Of a DNA stretch of 64,000 bases, positions 47,801 to 59,800 are shown in pieces. The stretch covers positions 3,505,899-3,569,898 of the forward strand of contig FN649733.1 in NCBI GenBank assembly GCA_000310025.1. Direction: 5' to 3'. This DNA is from Ectocarpus siliculosus. Taxonomy: Eukaryota > Sar > Phaeophyceae > Ectocarpales > Ectocarpaceae. The notes below the pieces were generated by a model. The model made no database searches. It saw nothing but the letters and a program-made list of their open reading frames with translations, and had not been told where the DNA came from. The position numbers were made by a program, and so were the translations under genes. The stretch's first letter is position 1; every line of letters begins with the position of its first letter.

Positions 47801-50800
47801 GGACGAGACATCTACTCCTCGAGGGTTGTCTGGTCTGCCGGCTGATCCTGCTGCACGGTCTCTACAAGACCAGCAGCAGCAACGGCAGCCGCAGCAGAAG
47901 GAGGAACAACACCAGCGTCAAAACCTAGACGAACAACACATTCAGCAATTGCACGAACAAGACTGGCAACTGCAACAGCACGAACAAGAGCAACGGCAAC
48001 AACAGCAAGAACCGGAACAACAGCAACGCCAAACGAAGCAGCTCCTAAAGTCCATCCTTGTCGACACCCCTCTCGGAAAAATCTTGACCCCTTCAAGCCC
48101 AAAGCGGCCTCATGTAGCCCGGCGGATCGCGAATCGGGTCGTCACCGCTGTTCGCGAGGGAACTAAGATTATCATGCGGATTAGCCCCAGGAGCAGTCCC
48201 AGGAGCCCAAGAGCTGCTGGCCTATTTATGTTAGAAGCTGCTAGAAGCGATGCGGGCGGCAAGAAATCCGCATATCAGTCGCCGCAGGAACAAGATACGC
48301 CCCAGCACCCCCAGCAGGAATTTGGATCTGGGTCAGTTCTCCACCGTTTGGGACAAAGCGCCGGTAGTGATGGCGGGGGCCGAGAGGAAGCGGCGGTAGA
48401 GGGAAGCGCGTCGAAATTGCCCATTTCGCAGGCTGAGGTACGAATTTATTACGCTTGATTTTCCATGCAATGAATACATTTCCGACTGCAATGCATATAT
48501 TTCCCGACGAGTCGGGAAGCCTTGACAATGCGCATTGAACGCTTTTGTACGGATCAAGGTTAGCAAACCACAAGCGGGCTGTGTGTGGTATTCCCCGACA
48601 CACGAAGACGGGCAAACGTCTGCAGCCTCTGGCGTATACCCTGGATGAAGATATCAGATTAATTATATTTCTGGCGTCGATCTCGGAGGTTGAGTTCAGA
48701 AAGCATCCCATCGACACGAAGAACCCCACGCTCGGAGTGTGGGAAGTGACGCTCGGGGGTTGGCATGGTTCAGCCTTCTTCGGCCCTACCCGCAAGATGA
48801 TCTACCCTGTACCGCGTTAAATGTTCAAACCATGACGTATTTCTTGGACATGCTCACCAGCGAGGACGACGTCGTCAAATGTGTATGTCGACCCTGCATA
48901 TCGCATCACGGGTCTCCCGGTGTGGTCATCGCGTCGAAGGATGCACATGTATTCACGAGGGAGAAGTCGGGCATGCCATATGTTGGCTCCGAACATTTCC
49001 TCGCAATGGTTACCTCGTCTCGACAAGTACGTGCTACTGTGAGGGGGTTGGTATTCAGCCTTGTGTTGCAAAGATGAAGCCTATTCCGCAAGCATACGTA
49101 TCCCATTCCGACCCGCCGACCGCCTTTACTGGGTAGGGCCAACCTCCAGAGGCCCTGGCGATTCGAACGAGAGCAAGGGTCACCGACAAGAACGTGGAGG
49201 CCACCGGAAATGGCACCAACGTTTCCTTGCCGAAGCCAGTTGCAGCACAGTTCCACCAGACTTCGCTTCGCCTTACCGCGACCGCGTGGCGATGCGGGAC
49301 AAAACTGGTCCTAAGGGTCAATGAGAGACGCGATGTCGATGATATCGTGGGTGGTGCTTGCACTGGGGATGGTGGTTTGAGTCCACCGAGAGGGGCCGGT
49401 GGTTCTCTTTCTGGTACCACTGTGAACGAGGGCGAAAAAACACCACTGATCAAGGATGGGGGTACGATCAGACGAGCCACGGAAACAAGCTCACCACTGG
49501 GGGCAGGGGGGTCCGCCACGATTATCATCCATGAGGCCGAGGTGATTTGAGCAGTTCCCAGCGCAAGCTGCAGGCATTCATCGAAGAAGAGATTTGTCTT
49601 CTTGAACGATAACCTTCTCCTGTTCTACACGGTGCAGAATGAGCTCTTAGCGTTGTGAAATGTGGAACATAGAGCCAGAAAAAAGCTCGTTATCCTCATG
49701 TACTACGCCGTGATGGTAAGTTTTGTTGACCACATGTGCACAATCCCTGTTCAGCTACCAACCTGACCCGATCCAAGGGTACCTGTACACATGCATGAAG
49801 TATCCACACCTTCACACCATAGCCTGATACCTGGGACCTATGGGCTCAATGTAAGACTTCTTCATACCGCACCGCCCCCAACTGCCGTGCAGATATATCG
49901 TGACAGCAGCGCTAACGATGGTACCCGATTCACAAGACAATATGCCTATTTGCGGAACCCATGTCTGCCTTGTTGCTGCATAGATGTGCTATTGTACTTT
50001 GGCGGTTGTATCGTCCACTTGGTTTCGAAGATTACCGGACTCCAACAACTCCAACCACTGGTTATTTCCAAGCGGTTCTTTACGCTTCATTAAATGTTCT
50101 CCCTCGGGGCCGAGCCACATCTCAAGAAATCAGACTTTTGTATATTTTTCTATCTCCGTGTAGCAGTTCTCTTCACGCCGATCGATCCTCCCGTATTCTA
50201 GCTTTCCTAGTTCAAGATTCACCAATCAATTGCAGGAGCTCGGCATGGGGCTGGTCGTATCGCAGTTTAATGCCCTAATGTCAAGATGCCCACACGACGA
50301 TTCTCAAACTCGGCAAAGCTCACCATCAGCTCGGCCGTGACGCGATTGCACGACTGGTGTCGTATGAACGGTCACACCCCCGACTTGTAAAGCGTTACGT
50401 CTCATCAGCCGTTAGGTAGTACGTGATCGTTGGCACGCCCATTTTTGGGAGCTCCACGTGGTTCATATATAATCTCTGAACTTTCTTTTCAACTCAACAC
50501 GTTTGGTTGTCACCGACAAACCAATTTTCACGGTCACCTTATTCCGGTTGCCAAGATGGAACGGCTGCTCGTCGCTGCCGTCGAGGAACAAGTAGCCGAT
50601 GGTCGTCCACGAGAATTGGTCGAAGCCAAGGAGCCGTTTCGTATGGTCAGCGAATATTTCATCGGGAAGGTGCGTCAGCTTCATGTAAATATTAGTTACC
50701 TCATAAATGAGTAGGCTTCGCTCTTTCTGTGAGCCTAGGGCCGTCATTTATGCCATAAATGTACAGCACTCATGATGATTTCTCTTTCTCAACATCCAAC

Positions 50801-53800
50801 GACATTGCAGGTTCCGTTTCGTCGTCTACACGTTCGTTGGCTTTCAAGAATACTATGCATATTCCTCCCATTATTTGAATCCAGCTTTCAAAGCACAAGA
50901 CGATTCCTCTGGGGGCAGTGAAAGGAGTTTGGGGGGCAGGTTGCCGGTAATAGTGTAAGGTGTACCCTCTCTTGCAGGTTGGCGCGTTGCGCACAAGCCG
51001 GTAGGGGGCAGGTTGCGTATTGTAACGCGTACCCTCTCATAGAGGTTGTGCACAATGCGGCCGGTCTACAACAAACAGCAGTGCTCAACACCGTAGTGGC
51101 GGGTTCAATTCCCCTGCATTACGTTTTTTTTTGTTCATTGTTTCATTTGTTTTTTCGCCCCCTGTGTTCGAATCACTACAATTTTACCGTCGGTACATTC
51201 CCGAGCAAACTCCTGAAACAACGACATCCCGTGCCCATGCATCATACGCATTTTTGCCAGCTCTAGCTTAAACCCATCTCCGCCCGCGGCTTATCATCTC
51301 GACCCAGGGTCGTCAACATCCCCAAGTTGCACGAATACATGTAAGCGAGAACCATGAAAGGTACTCCAAATTTAAACAATACAAACATACCCTTTCGAAC
51401 GCCGTTTTGTGTATTGAATGTCCCCCCACACCAACAGCATGCCCTGGCCCATGACCGTCAGCGACGTCGATCATGGAGACGACCCACAATCCCCGCAATA
51501 AACTACCTTTGTTTGTTGTGAGGAAACACAACTCAGCCGGAGGCAACAGCTACACGTAGCGGCAGCAGTGTTATCCAAACGCACAGGTAGAAACGACCGT
51601 CTCTCCCGACACAAAACACAGAACCCCTCCCCACCCTGGCCGCCCCAAATTGTACAACTAACTCTAGTCAAGAAAAAACGTCACTGCCTGAGACGGAGTC
51701 AGCTGCGACAGCGGTGTCCCCCAAAAACAATGCAGAGACTGCAGAAATAGACCTCTCTACTTTCCCAACACCATCGAAACAACTCCCCCCTCCCCTCCCC
51801 AAAAAAAGCCACAATTTGAACGGACAAAAAACGGCGCGGACAAAGCCAAGAGGCTCCAGCGACAGATTCCAAACGCCCTTGCAGACACAGTAAGAAAACA
51901 CCTGGCTCTCATCCCGCGCCAGGCGCCCTCATGCACCAGCGAGAGCAACAAGCGTATCATAGCACCATATGATGAAAAAAAAAACTATGAGACATGGCGA
52001 GCGGGATATTTCTCCGCCTCCTCCGTCAAAGCTTCCACCCGTTGTGAACGTCATGAGGACCCGAGAAAACGCTTTGAACGATGTTGCAGCGGAGGCCCCG
52101 GCGACTCGACCTGGAGGTTACCGATCAGCAGCGAATAATGTTGAATTGTGAGAGGAAGGTAATAGTGGGCCGTCGAGGAATGGAGGGCATGCTCTCCCCC
52201 TTTGCTGCAGTATAGTTCTTGGTATAGCTGACAGATGTACATTGTCAACAACAATTTTTGCAAGCAGGCATGGGGGGGGGGGACACAAATCGACAGCATA
52301 AACGCAGGTCGTAGAATACGTCAGAGACGAGGATAAGCTACGCAACCCGGCAGAACTAAATTGAAGGGAGGCGAGGTACATTCAAACATCAGGGGTCGCC
52401 AACGGACACGCTGGGATGAGGAAGGGTGTACATTATAGGGAGCCGCGGGCATGACGGATGCACGACAAGAAACACGCAAGCATCCAACATCATCGCAGGC
52501 AGAGAGAAAGAGGCAGAAAGAGAGGCACGATTTTGGAAAGGACAAGACACATGACATACCTTGTCAACACGGTTTAGGTGTCCGCCAAGGCTTTGTAGCC
52601 AGCGTAGTCATCAGGACCATCGCTTTTCTCGCTCGGAGACGAAGAACATCCCCGTCTCCATCTTTAGTTTACCCTCCACCCCCATCCGCCCCTGGGTCAC
52701 CTCCTCCACCTCCTGCCCCCTCGTCCGCGAACAAGCACGGCTTGAGGTAGCGCTTAGCATCGTCCTGACGATCAATACTCTCGGCGGCGAGGATCGGCCC
52801 AACGTATTCCAAGCCGAACCGCAGGAAGCTCTCCTAGGACCTGAGACACGAAACAAAGAACAAATAGCGTTCCATGTGAATGTCAGTTTGTTTGACGTCA
52901 CGGGTTCATACATAAATAGCTTGCGACAAACCACCCGCGCGTCGACTGCCTAGGAGCAACGTCAGGGGACGCTGAAAATGTGGGAAAGTGATTGAAAAGG
53001 CTGGAAACGCGTCAGGAACAAAATAAACGAGAGTGTTGGACGTTCAGCAGAGCTTGCACGTCCAATGAGCGCTTATCGGCCTGACAAATTGCCGACAGTA
53101 CACCAGGGGAGACGGGGTTAGAAGAATACGCTAAATACAACAAAAACCCTCAGCCCCGTAGAGCTTAGTTCACATATCAACAAAGGCAACGTACATGTCG
53201 CAGATGACGTCCAAGTTTTTTCACGGCCGCCGCCCTTCACAGCAAACGCGCCTTTTCGAAAAAGGCCTCGCACACGGGGAAGGTACGGCAATACCGTCGT
53301 GGTCGGGGTCGCTCTTGTTACCGAAGTGTAGCCTGTACTGCCCACCTTCGTCTTGATATCCGTGAGGACGTACTGCTCGAGTACCTTCGAACGACGCCAA
53401 TCGATACCGTGAGGGGGGGGGGAGTGGTGCTGAGCGGGCAAGGGGCTGGATGGATGGATGCACCAGAGCAAGGGTGACAGTACATGGCCTGGAATTTGCG
53501 CCGGAAACAGCAAGCAGGAGGGCGAACAGGACATCAGCAGCTGCTATCCTCCCTGTAAAAACGTGCATGAGGATAAAAAAATTCAAGCGTCATAACCACA
53601 GGGAAGCGGCGTTAACATTTCAAGGACAATAACTCTTCGTCCCCGGCGCTATTGCTTGGCATCATGAGATGTTGGCTAATTGCACACTATCGGTTCACCT
53701 TGCGACGCCCTTCTGTCTTGCACCATAAGCTAACGCTACAACATGTGAGACCCTCAAACCAACAGCAGTACCGGTGCGCGTGCGTCAAAACTCTCTACTC

Positions 53801-56800
53801 CTTCCACAAGCAATGCATCGCGACGAATAGTTGCCTGTGTTCCTTCCCTTTATTGTATGCATACGCTTTGGTTGAGTCTCATAAATGAACGAATGAACAG
53901 CTCTCGACAGAAGGTATTCCATCGTTCCTTCCGGTTCACATTCAAATAGGAGCGATTTACTCAAAACTTGCGTGGAGCTATGCCGGAGTGATCGACGATG
54001 TTATGCACGACTCTGACAGCAGGTGCCGTAGCAGACCTTCATCGTTCTCGGTGGACAGAGGTGTCGCGGGTCGGACATGAACTTTCCATCATACTCTGTT
54101 TTTCAAATCACTGGGCACCATTTCTGAACAAAATCTCGCACTTTCTGCGGAGAGTTCACTTAACCCGACCGGACCTGAGCTATGGGGTGGTGCGCTTGCA
54201 TCGGTGGACCTGATTGAAGGTCACGCTCTGCATGGCCTCCTCCTCTGACACGGGAATGCCGTGGTTGGCTGGCCCTAGAACGTTCGAGAACATGACGGTA
54301 CCAAGCCCACTCATGGCGATAACCGCCTACATAGTACGATAGAAGGGGGGGGGGGGGGGCGGAGTGGGGGAGACGCAATTATATGAAGACGCACATGCAT
54401 ATCCCTTCGCTCTGCTATGCATACTACTGGTGCCCTCTTCGTTTCGCATCAGTGGCGCGGCACGGGGGGACCCGCTGCGCCCGCCTTTTCTCAAGGAGTT
54501 TACTTGGTATTTTGTATTTTACGGCCAATAAAGTTTTCAAAGGGGTACATCGAAATTCCGGAGGAAAAAGAAAGAGAAAAAATATGGCGCAGAGGAGAAT
54601 CGAATCCACTGATCTCACAGCACAGCAGTTGGTTGCACAAGATACCACGCCTGATTATTCCACGCCAGAAGGAGTGGCGAGGCCAGAAATGGCTGCATTG
54701 GAACTTTCTCGTGGAGAGCTTTTCGAAAAGTATCGTTTGATTTTCGGAATCATCTTCGTCGTGGAACATGATAGGTTGAAACTTGGTCAAGGGGGTGTGG
54801 TATCTTGTGCAACCTACGGTTACCGTTAATTCTTGCTTTGAACACGATATATTTTGCACGCGTGTGAACGACCTGTGTCAATGGAGCAACCCATGTAAAA
54901 CAATTGGGTGTGATGAGCGCTGGGCGTTGGTTGAAGCATGTGGACGGTCGACGCGGTCGATGCTATGCATGTGTGTGGACAGGTCAGATACAGCAGCAGA
55001 CATGCGGAGTTGTTACTGTACGTTGTTACTGTACGTTGTTACTGTTGAAGAAAACGAGCGCCCCCCAAAAAACAAAAAAAACAGTTGAAAATAACTAAGT
55101 GCCTACCCGCCCTCCACAAAGCTCTTTTATGAGGCTGGGCGCTTATTGACGCCTCCGGGATAATCCCCGCTCTGTACATGGTGAGGAAGTGCCGCACACA
55201 CGCAGTAGGCCGAGAGCCGTTGGGTGTGCAGGACCACCTGCTGGTGTCTGAGCGTACATGCATCTACAGTAGAGACTTCGCGCCCTTCCCAACGGGGACA
55301 TATGCATAGAGATACACACAACACACAATATTCCCTCAATTCATCCTTCTATTGCTACCATCCAGATGTAACTGGAGGGGAATCGCTTACCTAATCAGCA
55401 ACTGCTGCCGGAATGTCGCTCTCTGTTCTCCACGCGCGCCGTGTAGAAGCTCGTCTTGCCGCTCTACAGCAGCAGTGTCGTGCGGCGGGTTTAGCTCGCG
55501 GTGGTTGCTGTGCCCCGAGTCCGAGCATCTAGAGATGGCATAGCTGTTTGCCTTGGTTACGAAAGGAATGACACCAGCTTGGTCGCTATTCGTCTTGGCA
55601 TGCTGCGGCCTCTGGTCGCCTGTGTCAAGGCTAGCTAGCTCTTCACACGGGGGCGATGCAGGGCCAAACAAAGCCACATGCAAATGCAATAGGGGGCTCG
55701 ATGGTTCGGATGCTCTCCACCCCCTCTTCCCACCTGTCTGGCGGGATCTGTAACGGGATCTGATCTGAGAGCTTGTTGTACCCTGCACAATGTAGGTGGT
55801 ACACACATAGCACTCGTGAATCCCCGCACACACTCACACAAAAGCCCAAATTGAATAGTGTATGCGTTCATTTAGTACGCATTGTGCCAACGTGTCCTGG
55901 GCTCTTATATCTACATATCTGTGTTGGAGACGAATTTGTTGCGTTTGGTCCCGCCGGAAAAAAAAAAGAAATGGTACATGTGGTACACTGAAGTCCAGTT
56001 TTAAGGAATAATAAAAACACACACAGAAAGACTACCCATTCGAGATATACCCACAGTCGAACGGAAGTTTTTTCCGGACCGTCGAACCGACACAATCTAC
56101 AGCCAGGAGGTCTGGCCTTCGGTTGTGACTGCCTCCCAACCTGTATCATCTGCTTTCACAACCAGGAGGTCTGGCCTAAAGTTGTGGCTGCCCCCCAACC
56201 TGTGTGATCGGTGCTTGCACAACTAAGTGGTATGGCCAACGTTGTGGCTGCCTCCCAACCTGTGTGACCGGTGCTTGCACAACGAAGAGGTGTGGCCTAA
56301 CGTTGTGGCTGCCTCCCAACCTTCCGCATCCGTCCTTGTACAACCAAGCCGTTTGGGCCAAGGTTGAGGCCTCCTCCCAACCCCCCTCAACAACCTACCT
56401 TGTGGATGCTCACAACCCACCCACAACCTGCCTTGCACCCGTGATGCAGCTATGCTCGTCCTGTTCGCCGGGGGGCGAGAAGGGTTCCATGTACCACTTC
56501 AACCGGGAAAACAGTTACTCAGTTTCGCCGTGGGCCTTTTGGGCGACCCTCTGCGCATGGGGCGCAGGCATGATATCGTCCAATGCCCAATGGAACCAAC
56601 CGTGCATTTTTCTCGGCCGTCTCAGGTGGTTCTTTTGCCGGAATTCGACAAGGATCCCCGGTACAAGTTCAGCAGCAGCAGAAGCATCCGCAGCCGCAAG
56701 GGAGGGTTTTCCGCTGGACTCGGCCACTTCTCCATAGCGCTGCCGTATCTGCAGGTCATGAGAGAGCAACAGGCAGAGGTAAGCCATGTGCAAATAATCC

Positions 56801-59800
56801 AGCCCCTTTGCAGTAATGCCGGTTGTGCTTTTCAAAACTTATTCGTGTACCCACCTCTTGCGGTCCAAGCCTCCATCCACGCTTGTACATAAGCACATCA
56901 AGAAGGAATAACGCAGCCTTGGGGTTCATGGTCGAAGAGTCGGAATGACTCCCGTCATTTCACACCCCGCCGGCTAGCTAGTCCTGTTCTCCTAGGCGTT
57001 CGTATGAAATGGCCTAATCATCCAATTCTAACGCTACGGGTGGGGATATATCGTTTTGGGCATAACCTGCAGAAATCGGCGAGAGACGATGGGGCGCGCG
57101 TGTTGCAGCGTGCCTTCGGTGGTCTGCTGGCAAGGTCCAAATGTCGCCTCGTTTGCTACGACGTCCTGGAGGTACGTGCGTGCCGAATGTCAATCCGCGA
57201 ACACGTTCGGGTACCGCGAGGTACTTAAGGCGAATAGCTCTGTCATCGCGACGGGTGTAAATACGCAAATACACGTCCAGTGAGGAAGTATTGCGACCGA
57301 CGGTCAAGTCGTCAACGGTACAATGTGGTGGATGTGAGAGTGAATCGCGACTCCAACTGATGCTGACACCCCTTGGAAACCGGTACATTTAGCCCGATCC
57401 TTACACTCGCGAGTACATCACACCATGGAAACCATTGAAGGCCATGGAAGAGGTTCGACAGCAAGGCCGACGACTCCTTGAAGAAGACATTCTCCGGCAG
57501 AAGGAAAGCGATGCAGCCAGATGTATTCAAGGGGCGTGGAAGGGACGGAAGTTGCAGATCAAGCTTTCGGAGCTGAAGGTATTGGACTGCACAAAGTGTT
57601 CTTTAGAAGACATTTTTCACTCCAACTATCGGAGTATGGTCACGTTTCCCCTCCCTATGGCTCAGTTTTCAAGATCGTAACCGTTCTGATGAGTAGGCGA
57701 AGGCTTGAGGTTCAACGAAGTGGAATGCTTCTACGTTTGATGCCTTTCGCTGAAGAGCAACGCATACAGTTCATGAATATGTTGGAGGGAGCGTTTTCGG
57801 GGGCACTGTCGAGCTAGAATCACGGCCAAACCGTTTCGAAACGAAGGAAGCACCATCCTCGGGGTGGTACTGTAGATTCTGTGAGCGATGGTCTTCGATA
57901 GGATTACCCAAGAACACCTAAAAACTCGTTCGAAAGCAGTGCCAAGGTGTGCTTCGTACGAGGAAATGGTGTGTTGTAGATCGTGAGATCTGTTTGATTC
58001 GATGTATGGGTATGTCAAGGTACATGTTGCCTTTGTGCCAAAGACGGTAGTTGCTACACCGTTTAGTTCGCGGAGCCCGATGGGCTTGAGTCAGGCAAGG
58101 TCGCCTGTGGCCCGATATGAGCCCCATCTCTTAGGCTCCCAACGAATTGAAACCAACGCAACTCTCGTTGTTCTTGTTTGTACACAGTCGGCTGCAAAGG
58201 TGGTCCAGCGATGCTTCCGCAGGCTTGAGGCGAAGCGAGCGGCCGAAAAAGCCGAACGAAACCGCCTCGAAGGCCCGGAGGTACTTGTACATTTAAATAT
58301 CAAGTTCAATCGCAGAACCCTCGAGTGCTGGATACATGCTGCTTTCTAGGATGTCATGTCCCTTGCCCACGCCCGGTTCATGTCAGCAAGCTCGAACCTT
58401 TCCCAAATACCAGCACCCCTTCCCCGCACCAAGTCAATGCAATGTTGCCCACACTCTAGCCACAAAGCAGGCTATTGTTCGTTTCCATCAGGGTACGAGT
58501 TCCGAAATGGTGAAGAAAACGTCGGCAGCTTGCCCTCCGTGACGACATGTTGAAACCTTTCTCGCGTCAGCCGATGTATTTAAGACTGTGACCTAGCTCA
58601 TTTGGGTACCTGCAAAGAATGGCCAGACACCAGCGTAACTACGAGGTTTGCCGTGCCACATCTTGTAAGTCTCAGGTCTACCGTAGCTAGCATGTATGTA
58701 CCGCTTTTGAATTATGACAAGTTGAAACTCCTGCACCACAAGCTGTTGAACAAGATTGAGTTATGTCACCACCGATGCTAATGTCCACGGCAGGTTCTCA
58801 CGGTGTACCACGGAGGAACCGTGATAAGCGGCGTGCCGCTGATGCTCTCCGTCTTGCGCTGCGGCTACAGCTACAAATTTGTCGGGCGCGATCAGGAGGC
58901 GTGCTGGGCTCACCATGGGTACTGCTACGAGTTCGAGGTAGGGTGTCTCCGATTTCGAAGTGCACAGGTACATACGTCTCATGCTTCTACATGTTTACGC
59001 TTGGCAACTCGGGCGGCTGTGGCGTGCGCTTCGTCAGACTCCTCGGACACCAATGTATTCGTGGCGAACGAATGAGCTCACCGTGAGGGAAAGTACCAAA
59101 AGCTCCAGGATGTTCGGAACAAAGATTCAACATCCCGGCCAAAGGCAACACATTCTTACCCTTGTTCATTTCACGTAACTCGAATGATGGCCACAGGTCG
59201 TGAAAATTGTGCAGCACCACAACCGGAGGTATGCGGAGGGGCACAGGGGAGACACGTTCCTAGCGGGCCGGGTCGGACCAATAGATCCGTCTCGTCATAA
59301 GAAGGTGAATTTGTGCTACTTCCATGGAGTGGTACTGTACGGGAAAGAGAAGACAATGCTGGCGGAATGGTAGATGCTACGCAGTTCGCGCTATTCAGGA
59401 TAATAATCGGCTTCTTTGCATGGTGCACAGGTTCCTCCACACACCTCTCCGCCGTTTTCCCCCGTGACTCTGTCTCTGTCCCATTGTGAGTAGATTGTGG
59501 AAATGCTGGTGTCAAGACTGGCCTTAGTGGATGCTCTCCCCGGTCCAACAGCTGAACTGCGTGGTCAACACCGGTGCGAAAACTTAGTGTTGTTCATGAG
59601 GTGCCGGAGGGTGTCCCGAGGGTTCTGCTTGATAGGGTCATGGCGTTCCACTGCGGTCATGGATGTACAGTATTTCTATATATGAACCGCCCATGATTTC
59701 GTAACCAAGGTCCAACGCTTTTTCGGAGAAAGTGCTGGTGTTTTTCAAGAGAAATACATAAATAGGAATGCAAAAACAGATGAGACAGGCCGCAGCAGAG

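Noticed and set aside
54586-54651. tRNA-like sequence on the minus strand (ggattcgattctcc, then T6)
   Set aside because: The B-box has an extra base, the T-arm does not pair, the length is only about 66 bases and there is no A-box.
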